A stretch of DNA of 19,241 nt, from NCBI GenBank assembly GCA_041499515.1, contig JBGQKM010000088.1, positions 1 to 19,241 of the forward strand, written 5' to 3'. The notes below the pieces were generated by a model, which worked only from the letters and a program-made list of their open reading frames with translations, was not told the DNA's origin and did no database searches. This stretch comes from PALSA-1355 sp041499515. GTDB taxonomy: Bacteria > Planctomycetota > Planctomycetia > Pirellulales > PALSA-1355. A program made the translations under genes and the position numbers. Position 1 is the first letter of the stretch; the number at the start of each line of letters is the position of its first letter. Below are positions 1-7,442 of the stretch, in pieces.

Positions 1-404
1 CGACGATTGTCGATTTGCTGATGAGCGCCGAGTACATCCTTTCGCAAGGCAACCCCAACGTCGTGCTTTGTGAGCGCGGCGTGAAGGGTTTCGACCCGGC
101 CACGCGCAACGTGTTCGACGTGGCCGCGGTGCCCGCGTGCAAGGCCCTTTCGCATCTGCCGATCATCGTCGATCCGAGCCACGCGACCGGACGGCCCGAT
201 TTGATTCCGGCCTGCGCGTTGGCCGGCGTGGCGGCCGGCGCCGACGGCGTGCACATCGAAGTGCACGATTGTCCGGAAGAAGCGATGTCCGACGGCCCGC
301 AGGCCCTGCTGCCCGAGCAGTATCAGCAATTGGCCGGCCAGATTCGCGAGCTGGCCGCGCTGTTAGGAAAAACGATTTCTCCCGCACCAGGATGCAAACG
401 ATGA
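1..404 (+). CDS. 3-deoxy-7-phosphoheptulonate (DAHP) synthase, C-terminal part (partial)
   Basis: This is the 3' end of a DAHP synthase gene, the first enzyme of the shikimate pathway (phosphoenolpyruvate + erythrose-4-phosphate). The reading frame is open from base 3 and its start lies outside the window, so the TTG at 15 is not a real start. The visible residues match the C-terminal half of the type I-beta (Bacillus/Thermotoga-like) TIM barrel: NPNVVLCERGVKGFD, then LPIIVDPSHATGR, whose His is a metal ligand in the family, then GADGVHIEVH and AMSDGPQALLPEQ. The stop overlaps the start of tpiA (ATGA at 401-404), so the two are probably translationally coupled. The family assignment is strong. 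Whether an N-terminal regulatory domain exists cannot be seen. Confidence 0.93.
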   Translation, partial: TIVDLLMSAEYILSQGNPNVVLCERGVKGFDPATRNVFDVAAVPACKALSHLPIIVDPSHATGRPDLIPACALAGVAAGADGVHIEVHDCPEEAMSDGPQALLPEQYQQLAGQIRELAALLGKTISPAPGCKR

Positions 405-1162
405 GACGCCCGTTGATTGCCGGCAATTGGAAGATGAACCTGGACCGCTCGGCGGCCGTCGCGCTGGCCGCGGCGATTGCCCAGCGCTCCGGCACGATCG
501 CCGGCGCCGACCTGGCCGTTTTTCCGCCGGGCGTCTACCTGGATGCGATTCGCGCGGCGGTGGCGGGCTCGCGGCTGGCCTATGGCGCCCAAAACATGTA
601 CCACCAGTCCAACGGGGCATTTACCGGCGAAATCAGTGCCGCGATGCTCGTGGATTTGGGGTGCCGTTATGTGATCCTGGGCCACAGCGAACGGCGGCAA
701 ATCTTGGGAGAAACGAACGAACAAGTCAACCAGAAGACCCAGGCGGCCCTGGCGGCCGGATTGACGCCGATCGTCTGCGTCGGCGAGCTGTTGGCCCAGC
801 GCGAGGCCGGGCACTCAAGCGCCGTGATCCGCGAGCAGTTCAGCGGCTCGCTAGGCAACCTGTCGGCCGAGCACATGGCCCGGGTCGTGATTGCCTACGA
901 GCCGGTTTGGGCCATCGGAACCGGCAAAGTGGCCACGCCCGAACAAGCCGAGGAGGTCCATAGAGATCTTCGCAAGGCGTTGACCGATCGTTACAATACG
1001 GCCACTGCCGAGGCCGTCCGCATCCTGTACGGGGGCAGCGTGAAAGCCAGCAATGCGGCGGAGCTGCTGGCCCAGCCCAACGTGGACGGCGCGCTGGTGG
1101 GCGGCGCCAGCCTGAAAGCCGATGAGTTTTTGGGCATCGCGGCCGGGCTTCCGCGCAAGTAG
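401..1162 (+). CDS. tpiA: triosephosphate isomerase
   Basis: This 253-residue protein interconverts dihydroxyacetone phosphate and glyceraldehyde-3-phosphate in the cytoplasm, and its length is normal for the family. The substrate-binding Asn9 and Lys11 lie in AGNWKMN, the electrophile His95 in GHSERR, and the catalytic base Glu167 in AYEPVWAIGTG. The phosphate-binding LYGGSVK and GALVGGASL motifs are present near the C terminus. The ATG at 401 is preferred over an in-frame ATG at 392. AGG at 389-391 is well placed for 401 but abuts 392, and 401 forms an ATGA overlap with the upstream stop. The gene sits 55 bases before secG, in keeping with the common tpiA-secG neighbourhood. Confidence 0.97.
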   Translation: MRRPLIAGNWKMNLDRSAAVALAAAIAQRSGTIAGADLAVFPPGVYLDAIRAAVAGSRLAYGAQNMYHQSNGAFTGEISAAMLVDLGCRYVILGHSERRQILGETNEQVNQKTQAALAAGLTPIVCVGELLAQREAGHSSAVIREQFSGSLGNLSAEHMARVVIAYEPVWAIGTGKVATPEQAEEVHRDLRKALTDRYNTATAEAVRILYGGSVKASNAAELLAQPNVDGALVGGASLKADEFLGIAAGLPRK

Positions 1163-1217
1163 GAACGTTGATCCAAACCCGAGGAAGGTTCTCCAGTAAA
1201 CGAGAATCTAAAGATCC

Positions 1218-1607
1218 ATGCTGAATATCATTCTGCCGACCCTGCTGTGTCTTACCTCCGTGTTCCTGATCCTGCTGGTGTTGATTCAGCGGGGACGGGG
1301 CGGCGGACTGGCGGGGGCGTTTGGCGGCCTGGGCGGTCAGAGCGCCTTTGGAACCAAGGCCGGCGACTTGTTCACGCGGATAACCATCGGCGTCGCCGCT
1401 TTCTGGATTATCCTCTGCGCCGCCTCGGTCAAGCTGCTCAACGAGGGGAGTCAGCCTCTGTTCGATCAGGGACTCGGACGCAGCGGCGCCACCGCGCCGC
1501 CGCCGGCCGGCGGTCCGCCGAAAGCTTCCGACAAAAAGGTCGGCGCCACGGGCGGCGAAAAACCGGCGACGACCGCACCGGCAAGCGCCCCGGAAAAAGC
1601 AAAATAA
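1218..1607 (+). CDS. secG: preprotein translocase subunit SecG
   Basis: SecG is the small non-essential partner of SecYE in the inner-membrane protein translocase. The 129-residue product has the family layout. A first membrane helix covers about residues 3-22 (IILPTLLCLTSVFLILLVL) and is followed by the signature QRGRGGGLAGAFGG. A loop with FGTKAGD leads to a second helix at about residues 54-73. The C-terminal 50 residues are a low-complexity Ala/Pro/Gly/Lys tail, longer than in E. coli SecG, as seen in several phyla. No strong ribosome-binding site precedes the ATG. It lies just after tpiA and is probably cotranscribed with it. Confidence 0.95.
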   Translation: MLNIILPTLLCLTSVFLILLVLIQRGRGGGLAGAFGGLGGQSAFGTKAGDLFTRITIGVAAFWIILCAASVKLLNEGSQPLFDQGLGRSGATAPPPAGGPPKASDKKVGATGGEKPATTAPASAPEKAK

Positions 1608-1684
1608 GCACCGCCCAAGCTCGTCTCCACCTCTCGATCCTTCTGAGGCGGCGCTGGTGGCAACGTGGCAGGAGAACCGCTCGC

Positions 1685-2569
1685 GTGTTGCTGAGCATGA
1701 CCGGCTTTGGCGAGGCCCATCGCAAAGACGCTTCTTTGGCGGTTTCCGCGGAAGTGCGCACCATCAACAGCCGTTACTTCAAGTTGGTGATGCGCTGCGG
1801 CGAGGGCTATAGCGCGCTGGAACCCCAGATTGAAGGCCTCGTGCGGCAGCACATCAAGCGGGGGACGGTCCAGGTTTCGCTGCGCGTCGATCGGGCCAGC
1901 GCCAGCGACGATTTTCAATTCAACATGGCCGTGCTCTCGGGCTATCGCCAGCAGCTCGAGGAGTTGCGAAAAACCTGGAAAGTGACCACGCCAATCGACA
2001 TTGAGGCCTTGCTGGTCTTGCCGGGGGTCGTGAATCAAAATGCCGCCGGTCCTTTGGACGTGAGCGGCGACTGGCCGATCATCAGCCAGACGCTGAAAGT
2101 GGCGCTGGACAACATGGCGATCATGCGGGTTGAAGAGGGCCGGGCGATGGCCGCCGATCTGGCCGCCAACGGCGCCGCGATCGTCAAGGAATTAGACGTC
2201 ATCGAAGCCCGAGCGCCGCTGGTGGCCGATTCGTATCGCGGCCGGCTTACCGAGCGGCTGACCAAAACGTTGGCCGATTTTCAGGTCACGCTGCAACCGG
2301 GCGATCTGGTTCGCGAAATCAGCATTTATGCGGAGCGCAGCGACATTTCGGAGGAGATCGTGCGGCTCCGCAGCCATCTCGAGCAGTTTGCCTCGACGCT
2401 CGAACTGCCCGAGAGTTCGGGCCGCAAACTGGAATTCCTGACTCAGGAGATGTTTCGCGAGACGAACACGATTGGCTCGAAGGCCAACGACGTGCAGATT
2501 TCACGGCACGTTATCGAAGTCAAGGCGGCGGTGGAACGGATCCGGGAAATGATTCAAAATGTGGAGTAG
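1685..2569 (+). CDS. YicC/YloC-family endoribonuclease
   Basis: This 294-residue protein belongs to the YicC family, whose E. coli member is an endoribonuclease linked to small-RNA turnover. The N terminus shows the family hallmark SMTGFGEA, followed by VEVRTINSRYFKL-like sequence (here AEVRTINSRYF). The C-terminal DUF1732 part contains DISEEIVRLRSHLEQF, GRKLEFLTQEMFRETNTIGSKAND and a final helix ending in REMIQNVE. The GTG at 1685 is chosen because AGGAG at 1670-1674 lies 10 bases upstream and because it gives the usual few residues before SMTGFG. An internal ATG at 1697 would cut the conserved N terminus. The position just before gmk is conserved across many bacteria. Confidence 0.94.
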   Translation: MLLSMTGFGEAHRKDASLAVSAEVRTINSRYFKLVMRCGEGYSALEPQIEGLVRQHIKRGTVQVSLRVDRASASDDFQFNMAVLSGYRQQLEELRKTWKVTTPIDIEALLVLPGVVNQNAAGPLDVSGDWPIISQTLKVALDNMAIMRVEEGRAMAADLAANGAAIVKELDVIEARAPLVADSYRGRLTERLTKTLADFQVTLQPGDLVREISIYAERSDISEEIVRLRSHLEQFASTLELPESSGRKLEFLTQEMFRETNTIGSKANDVQISRHVIEVKAAVERIREMIQNVE

Positions 2570-2738
2570 GCCGCCGCGCCAGACCGCTAGCAGCGCCCGC
2601 GGCGAGTTCGGTCGCCGGCGGGTGGTCGGGTCGTGTGGCGTCGCGGCAATAAGTATCCCGCGATGATGGTGGATGGCGCCTGGCGGCGGCCATCGGGCTA
2701 GAACATCTTTTGGGGCGGTGCGGGGGACGCGCCAGGCA

Positions 2739-3314
2739 ATGAACGCACCGAACCGCGGCAATTTGATCGTCATTTCCGGCCCATCGGGCGCCGGCAAGAC
2801 GACGCTGCTGAAAAAACTGTTCGAGCGCTTGCCCGGGCTGTCGGTCAGCGTTTCGGCCACGACGCGGCCGCCACGGCCGGGCGAGCGCGACGGGGTCGAC
2901 TACTACTTTCTCACTTCCGAGGAGTTCCAGCGGCGGCGCGCGGCCGGCGAATTTCTGGAATGCTACGAGGTTTTTGGCCGCGGATACTGGTATGGGACTC
3001 TCCTGAGCGAGGTGGCCCCTAGCCTCGAAGCCGGCAATTCGATAGTCTTAGAGATTGACGTGCAGGGGGCCATGGCCGTACTGCAGCGGTATCCCCAGGC
3101 GATTACCATCTTTGTACACCCCAGCTCGGTGGAAGAGTTGGAGCGGCGGCTGCGCGGCCGCGGCACCGAGACCGAAGAGGCCATTCAGCGGCGATTGGAA
3201 GTGGCACGCCGCGAGTTGACGTGCGTCGACCGCTATCGATATCAGGTGCTCAACGACGACCTGGACCGGGCCGTCCAAGAAATTTGCGACATCATCCGAT
3301 CCCCAGAGGTATGA
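2739..3314 (+). CDS. gmk: guanylate kinase
   Basis: Guanylate kinase phosphorylates GMP to GDP with ATP. The product has 191 residues, a normal length. The P-loop GPSGAGKT is at residues 14-21. It is followed by the GMP-binding segment SVSATTRPPRPGE with DGVDYYFL, and by EFLECYEVFGRGYWYGT, which holds the Tyr residues that bind the guanine nucleotide. LEIDVQGA is the conserved Asp-containing strand, and the lid segment has RLRGRGTETEEAIQRRL. The ATG at 2739 places the P-loop at the usual distance from the N terminus. An upstream extension of the frame to 2673 has no family similarity. The gene is 4 bases from the omega-subunit gene. The 169 bases before it hold no gene I can support. Confidence 0.97.
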   Translation: MNAPNRGNLIVISGPSGAGKTTLLKKLFERLPGLSVSVSATTRPPRPGERDGVDYYFLTSEEFQRRRAAGEFLECYEVFGRGYWYGTLLSEVAPSLEAGNSIVLEIDVQGAMAVLQRYPQAITIFVHPSSVEELERRLRGRGTETEEAIQRRLEVARRELTCVDRYRYQVLNDDLDRAVQEICDIIRSPEV

Positions 3315-3318
3315 CGAG

Positions 3319-3579
3319 ATGCTCGACGAACTACGTGAAGAAGCGAGTGTCAACAAAGTCGGCGGTCGCTTCAAATTGTCGACCCTGATTCAGAAACGGC
3401 TGGTGGCGCTCAACGGCGGAAGCCGCCCGCTGGTCGATCTGAAAACCGATAACAAGCTGGAAATCGTGATTCAAGAGATCATCCAGGATAAGATCTACCT
3501 CGACTCGTCGGCCCAATTGAAGATCACTGGCGCGGAAGCGGGCGGCGGGCCACCGGAGTTGGATCTGACTAATCTATGA
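3319..3579 (+). CDS. rpoZ: DNA-directed RNA polymerase subunit omega (planctomycete type)
   Basis: This 86-residue protein is placed as the RNA polymerase omega subunit, which helps fold and assemble the beta' subunit. The evidence is its position between gmk and the Coa flavoprotein gene, the usual site of rpoZ, plus NKVGGRFKLSTLIQKRLVALNGGSRPLV. That segment fits the omega pattern of a variable N terminus, then a helix with a Gln-Lys-Arg stretch, then an Arg-Pro-Leu-Val turn. A C-terminal DNKLEIVIQEIIQDKIYL follows. Sequence identity to proteobacterial omega is low, so position carries much of the weight. Its TGA overlaps the coaC start by ATGA, implying coupling. Confidence 0.8.
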   Translation: MLDELREEASVNKVGGRFKLSTLIQKRLVALNGGSRPLVDLKTDNKLEIVIQEIIQDKIYLDSSAQLKITGAEAGGGPPELDLTNL

Positions 3580-4139
3580 CCTCTATCAGCGGGCGCGAGG
3601 TTGTCATCGGCGTCAGCGGCGGCATCGCGGCCTACAAAACCGCGGCGCTGGTGAGCCAGTTGGTGCAGGGCGGAGCCGGCGTGTCGGTGGTCATGACCGC
3701 GGCGGCTCGTCAGTTCATCGCGCCGGCCACGTTTGCCGCCCTCTCGGGGCGTCCGGTGCTGGAGCGCGTGTTCGACGAATCCCAGCACCCGCTGGGCGTC
3801 CACATGGAACTGGCCGAACGGGGCGAAATCTTGTGCGTCGCTCCGGCCACCGCCAACCTGCTGGCCAAGGCCGCCTGGGGACTGGCCGACGATCTGCTCA
3901 GCACGCTGCTGTTGAGCTTTACCGGGCCGGTGCTGTTGGCGCCGACCATGAATTGCGAAATGTGGGAAAAGCCCGCGGTGAAGCGCAACGTGGCCCAACT
4001 GCGCCGCGACGGCATCCACTTCGTCGATCCCGAGGAGGGCTGGCTCAGTTGCCGCAAGCGCGGCGTGGGCCGGATGGCCGCTCCGGAAAAAATATTGGAC
4101 GCGATCGGCCAATTGCTCGAGCGGCGGAAGAGCGTTTAG
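3576..4139 (+). CDS. coaC: phosphopantothenoylcysteine decarboxylase (stand-alone CoaC)
   Basis: This 187-residue HFCD-family flavoprotein decarboxylates 4'-phosphopantothenoylcysteine in coenzyme A synthesis, using FMN. The glycine-rich FMN loop is IGVSGGIAAYKT (residues 11-22). Catalytic His76 lies in GVHMEL, and the FMN/substrate motif APATANLLAKAAWG follows. The usual PAMN appears as PTMN with Asn125. Active-site Cys159 is in GWLSCRKRGVGRMA. In most bacteria this domain is fused to the synthetase domain as CoaBC. Here the ORF stops after the flavoprotein domain and the synthetase is a separate gene at 5814, with a sulfatase gene between. The start overlaps the omega-subunit stop. Confidence 0.93.
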   Translation: MTSISGREVVIGVSGGIAAYKTAALVSQLVQGGAGVSVVMTAAARQFIAPATFAALSGRPVLERVFDESQHPLGVHMELAERGEILCVAPATANLLAKAAWGLADDLLSTLLLSFTGPVLLAPTMNCEMWEKPAVKRNVAQLRRDGIHFVDPEEGWLSCRKRGVGRMAAPEKILDAIGQLLERRKSV

Positions 4140-4263
4140 AATATCCGGCAAGAAAAGTCCCGCGCGCGGCATGTGACGGCCGTGGGTTCGTAACGTGCCG
4201 ATCGCCGGCGACGAGGAATCTTTGCGGTCAATGGCTCCAGGTTCTTTTTTCGCGAGGCCTGCC

Positions 4264-5745
4264 ATGCGATGCTGCTTGAGTCGATTTGCCTGCGGCGCCG
4301 TCTCGTTCCTGTTCATGGCCGCGTTCGTCTGCGGCGTCACCGACGCCCAGGCGCCGCGTGCAAAAGCGTCGGTCGCGCGGCCGAATATCATCGTGATCGT
4401 GGCCGATGACTTGGGCTACGGCGAAGTGAGTTGCACGCTCAAGCAGGAGATTCCCACTCCGCGGATCGCCTCGCTGGCCCATGGCGGCGTCTGCTTTACC
4501 AATGGGTACGTCAGTTGTCCCTATTGCAGCCCCACCCGGGCCGGCTTGATGACCGGTCGCTACCAGGAACGCTTTGGCCACGAGTTCAATCCGGGCCCGG
4601 CAGAGCGAGCGCCGGATAATTTTGGTTTGCCGTTGGACCAGGTCACGTTGAGCGATCGCCTGAAAAAGCTGGGATATGCCACCGGCATGGTCGGCAAATG
4701 GCACTTGGGTTACAAGCAACCCTATCACCCGACGCGGCGTGGCTTCGATGAGTTTTTCGGTTTCTTGGGGGGCGCGCATTCGTACATCGACAGCCAGGCC
4801 GACCCGGCGAATCTGATTCTTCGCGGCCAACAGCCGGTGGTCGAGAAGGGCTATTTGACCGACGCCTTCGGCCGCGAGGCGGTGGCGTTCATCGATCGGC
4901 ACAAGCAGCAGCCATTCTTTTTGTATCTGCCGTTCAACGCCGTGCACGCCCCGCTGCAGGGCGCGGAAAAATACCTGGCGCGCTTCCCGGCCATCGACAA
5001 CGAAAAACGCCGGGCCTTCGCGGCCATGCTCTCGGCCATGGACGATAACGTCGGCCTGGTGCTCGACAAGCTAGCGCAGGAAAAACTGGACGACCATACG
5101 TTGATCTTTTTCATCAGCGACAACGGCGGGCCGACGCCCAGCACCACTTCGGGCAACGGACCGCTGCGCGGCTTCAAAGCCCAGACCTGGGAAGGGGGCA
5201 TTCGAGTGCCCTTCATGGTGCAATGGAAGGGCAAGCTGCCGGCCGGAAAAATCTACGACCTGCCGGTCATCTCACTCGACATCGTGCCTACGGCCGTGGC
5301 GGCCGCCGGCGGGACCGTTTCGGGCGAGAATCTCGACGGAGTGGATCTGACGCCGTACTTGAGCGGTCAGACCAGCGGCCCCCCGCACGAGTCGCTCTAT
5401 TGGCGCTTTGGCGAGCAATGGGCCATTCGCAAGGGCGATCTGAAACTCGTGCAACCGCCCACCGGCGGCGTGCAACTCTATGACCTGGCCAACGACATCG
5501 GCGAGCAACACGACCTGGCCACGGAAAAACCCGAGGAGTTCAAAGCGCTGCGGGCCGAATACGAACAATGGAACGCTCAGCTCAAACCGCCGCTGTGGCG
5601 ACCGCGAGGCGCCGACGGCACCCTGCGGGCGAACGACAAAGCCGGCAAAGCGAGAGGGAAAGCGCGGGGGCGCCGAGCCGATCCCAACGCCGCCGTCGCC
5701 CCAACTGTTTTTGATGTATCCGACCTTCGTTCCACCGCGCGCTGA
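4264..5745 (+). CDS. secreted formylglycine-dependent sulfatase (arylsulfatase family S1)
   Basis: This 493-residue protein is a type I sulfatase. Residues 1-30 look like a signal peptide with a hydrophobic core (GAVSFLFMAAFVCGV) and an AQA site, suggesting export. RPNIIVIVADDLGYG (residues 39-53) supplies metal ligands Asp48 and Asp49. The sulfatase signature CSPTRAGLMTGRY starts at Cys88 (codon 4525-4527), the residue converted to formylglycine. Later motifs are GKWHLG, NAVHAPL and SDNGGP. The substrate cannot be told, but planctomycete sulfatases commonly act on sulfated algal glycans. The ATG at 4264 has GAGG six bases upstream and fits the signal peptide; a GTG at 4195 would add 23 unlikely residues. 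The last 35 residues are basic and low in complexity. The gene separates coaC from coaB. Confidence 0.93.
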   Translation: MRCCLSRFACGAVSFLFMAAFVCGVTDAQAPRAKASVARPNIIVIVADDLGYGEVSCTLKQEIPTPRIASLAHGGVCFTNGYVSCPYCSPTRAGLMTGRYQERFGHEFNPGPAERAPDNFGLPLDQVTLSDRLKKLGYATGMVGKWHLGYKQPYHPTRRGFDEFFGFLGGAHSYIDSQADPANLILRGQQPVVEKGYLTDAFGREAVAFIDRHKQQPFFLYLPFNAVHAPLQGAEKYLARFPAIDNEKRRAFAAMLSAMDDNVGLVLDKLAQEKLDDHTLIFFISDNGGPTPSTTSGNGPLRGFKAQTWEGGIRVPFMVQWKGKLPAGKIYDLPVISLDIVPTAVAAAGGTVSGENLDGVDLTPYLSGQTSGPPHESLYWRFGEQWAIRKGDLKLVQPPTGGVQLYDLANDIGEQHDLATEKPEEFKALRAEYEQWNAQLKPPLWRPRGADGTLRANDKAGKARGKARGRRADPNAAVAPTVFDVSDLRSTAR

Positions 5746-5813
5746 ACGCGAAGACCACTTGTTGAAACCATTTCCTGGCCTCTTGTTCCGCTTCGGCGGC
5801 TGATCACTTTCGC

Positions 5814-6449
5814 TTGGCGCGCATCCTCATCACTTCTGGTCCGACCCGGCAATACATCGATCCGGTGCGCTATTTGACCAACGCCTCCAGCGGGCGGATG
5901 GGCAAGGCGCTGGCCGAGGCGGCGATCGCACTGGGACACGAAGTGGTCATCGTCAGCGGGCCCGTGGACGTCACCTATCCCGCGACGGCCGAAGTGATCG
6001 ACGTCGTCTCGACCGAGGAGATGTTGGCCGAGAGCCAAAAAGTGTTTCCCGGTTGCGATGGGTTGATCGGCGTGGCGGCGCCCAGCGATTATCGACCCAT
6101 GAAAGTCGAGCCCAGCAAAATCGCCAAGACGGGCCAGCCGCTCGAACTGCACCTGGTCGAAACGGCCGACGTCGTGGCCACGCTCGGCGCCGCCAAGACC
6201 AGGCAGTGGCTGGTCGGCTTCGCCTTGGAAACCGAAGACCACCGCCTGCGAGCGATCGCGAAGCTCGAAAGAAAACATTGCGATCTGATGGTCCTCAACG
6301 GCCCCGAGGCCATGCACTCGCCCGACAATAGCGTGGAAATCATCGACCGCGAAGGCAACGTCATCGAAACGCTCTCCGGGCCCAAGGAAGAAGTGGCCCG
6401 CGGAATCCTGGCAGTGATCGAGCGCCGGTTGATCCGTGGTCGGGCTTAG
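5814..6449 (+). CDS. coaB: phosphopantothenate-cysteine ligase (stand-alone CoaB)
   Basis: CoaB joins 4'-phosphopantothenate to cysteine. The 211-residue product corresponds to the C-terminal half of bifunctional CoaBC. The nucleotide-binding start ILITSGPTRQYIDPVRYL is followed by NASSGRMG. AAPSDYRP stands in place of the common AAVADYRP. KIAKTG matches the conserved Lys loop, and LNGPEAMHSPDNSVEII matches the late Asn-rich motif. The start is a TTG with no clear ribosome-binding site. No ATG or GTG is available that keeps the conserved ITSGPTR motif with a normal short N terminus. It begins 68 bases after the sulfatase stop. Together with coaC at 3576 it supplies both CoaBC activities. Confidence 0.92.
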   Translation: MARILITSGPTRQYIDPVRYLTNASSGRMGKALAEAAIALGHEVVIVSGPVDVTYPATAEVIDVVSTEEMLAESQKVFPGCDGLIGVAAPSDYRPMKVEPSKIAKTGQPLELHLVETADVVATLGAAKTRQWLVGFALETEDHRLRAIAKLERKHCDLMVLNGPEAMHSPDNSVEIIDREGNVIETLSGPKEEVARGILAVIERRLIRGRA

Positions 6450-6642
6450 TTTTACGGCTTCAGTTTGTCGGTAGCACGCAGGCCATTGCCCGCTGCCGCG
6501 AAGCATGGCGCTTTGTCCTTTTTCTCTTTTACGCGTTTTCTTTTTCCTAGCGTCGACGGCGACAGCCGCCAGCCTGCGATATATTTTTTCAAACCGTGCG
6601 CGTTCCGCCCGAGGCTATCCATACGAGCGAAGCGATCGCGCC

Positions 6643-6930
6643 TCAACCGAAGAGAGAGTCAAAGTCGCGAGAGCCGTCCAGGACACGGTGAATCTGAACG
6701 GTGTCCTCGACGATCCGATAGAAGATGACCCACCGCTCGGCGGGAAAGCTCCGATAGTCTCCTGGAAACTCCGGGCGTCGTTGCCCGAGCTCGGGCTCTC
6801 TGGCGATAAGGCGGCACTTGGCTTTGAGCCTGGCAACGACCGCCTGCGCGGTGAGAGGCCGGTTCTGGGCAATGAACTCAAGAACGCCCTCCAGGTCGCT
6901 GACGGCCAAGGGCGTGAAGAAGAGCTTCAT
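6643..6930 (-). CDS. RelE/ParE-family toxin of a type II toxin-antitoxin pair
   Basis: This 95-residue basic protein has the ParE/RelE fold pattern. The N-terminal strand MKLFFTPLAVSDL leads to helices with VLEFIAQNRPLTAQAVVARL, then GQRRPEFPGDYRSFPAERWVIFYRI and the terminal strand VQIHRVLDGSRDFDSLF, where the HRVL...RD motif is typical of ParE-like toxins. ParE proteins usually poison gyrase and RelE proteins cleave mRNA; which applies here cannot be decided. Its ATG overlaps the antitoxin stop (TAATG on the minus strand, 6928-6932), the classic coupled arrangement. The 193 bases downstream, up to the coaB stop, contain no gene or clear terminator. Confidence 0.88.
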   Translation of the reverse strand: MKLFFTPLAVSDLEGVLEFIAQNRPLTAQAVVARLKAKCRLIAREPELGQRRPEFPGDYRSFPAERWVIFYRIVEDTVQIHRVLDGSRDFDSLFG

Positions 6931-7181
6931 TACTTCGCCGGGCGGGCGAAACTCTCGATTTCGCGAGCTCGTTTTTCAAGACGTTCGAAGACCGCCTCAG
7001 CGGGCACGAATTGCCCCTGGTCGGCCTGGGCAATCCCAGCGTTGACGTCGCTCCGCAGAGCGTCCCGAGTCTTTAACAATGCAATGGCCTCGTCGAGCGC
7101 CTGCCGCTCGTCCCGGTAGACACCGCTCTTGATGGCGGCTTGGATGTATTGCGCGTTTTCCGGAGAAAGGTCGCTGGCCAT
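6930..7181 (-). CDS. ParD/CopG-like antitoxin
   Basis: This 83-residue protein is the first gene of the toxin-antitoxin operon. Its N-terminal half (LSPENAQYIQAAIKSGVY, then RDERQALDEAIALLKTRD) fits a ribbon-helix-helix DNA-binding antitoxin of the ParD type. The C-terminal half (NAGIAQADQGQFVPAEAVFERL) fits the usual toxin-wrapping tail. Such antitoxins neutralise the toxin and repress their own promoter. Upstream on the minus strand, AGGGTGG lies about 4 bases before the ATG, and a promoter with an internal palindrome lies at 7216-7245. No mobile-element genes flank the pair. Confidence 0.85.
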   Translation of the reverse strand: MASDLSPENAQYIQAAIKSGVYRDERQALDEAIALLKTRDALRSDVNAGIAQADQGQFVPAEAVFERLEKRAREIESFARPAK

Positions 7182-7215
7182 ACTGCCACCCTGCTGGGAT
7201 ATATCGGTTTATTCT

Positions 7216-7245
7216 ATTTTACCACGGAACTTCCGACGATGTCGA
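7216..7245 (-). promoter_or_regulatory. candidate sigma70 promoter with internal palindromic operator for the toxin-antitoxin operon
   Basis: On the minus strand, TCGACA (7245-7240) and TAAAAT (7221-7216) are separated by 18 bases and lie about 35 bases before the antitoxin ATG. Inside the spacer, CGGAA-C-TTCCG (7225-7235) is a perfect 5+5 inverted repeat. A ribbon-helix-helix antitoxin dimer bound there would block RNA polymerase, the usual autoregulation scheme. The boxes and palindrome are seen directly; the operator role is inference. Confidence 0.45.
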
Positions 7246-7270
7246 GGAATCCATTTCCCCCGGGGACGAG

Positions 7271-7385
7271 CAACCAAAGTTGCCGTAACCGCGAGTTGTG
7301 ACTCGCTTACAGAGCTCTGTTGTCTCGTGCGCGATTCTATCCAAGGGCGTTGCCCTGTGCTGATTTGTTTCACGCCTTCGGCGTG
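7271..7385. repeat. cluster of short hairpins/palindromes in intergenic region
   Basis: Five perfect inverted repeats fall within 115 bases: CAAC-caaa-GTTG (7271-7282), GCGAG-ttgtga-CTCGC (7291-7306), the 12-base palindrome ACAGAGCTCTGT (7309-7320), AGGGC-gtt-GCCCT (7344-7356) and CACGCC-ttc-GGCGTG (7371-7385). None is followed by a T tract on either strand, so they do not look like intrinsic terminators. The block lies between the leftward gene ending at 7528 and the toxin-antitoxin promoter. It could be remnants of an interspersed repeat or a structured RNA. No function is assigned. Confidence 0.4.
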
Positions 7386-7442
7386 CGAAGCCAGCGGTGG
7401 AACAAAGCCCGACGGCCCGCTCAACCGTGAGCAACCGCACTG

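Noticed and set aside
2570..2738. Gap between the YicC-family gene and gmk, where remA-like (DUF370) genes occur in some bacteria
   Set aside because: No small ORF resembling DUF370 is present in any frame; the gap appears non-coding.
6450..6642. Gap between coaB and the toxin gene, with pyrimidine-rich runs
   Set aside because: I looked for terminators and small genes on both strands. There are T-rich runs but no stem directly before them and no ORF with coding character.
6505..7119. Plus-strand 204-codon frame over the toxin-antitoxin genes
   Set aside because: It lies opposite two small genes with recognisable ParE and ParD patterns, coupled by TAATG. The plus-strand translation has no family features.
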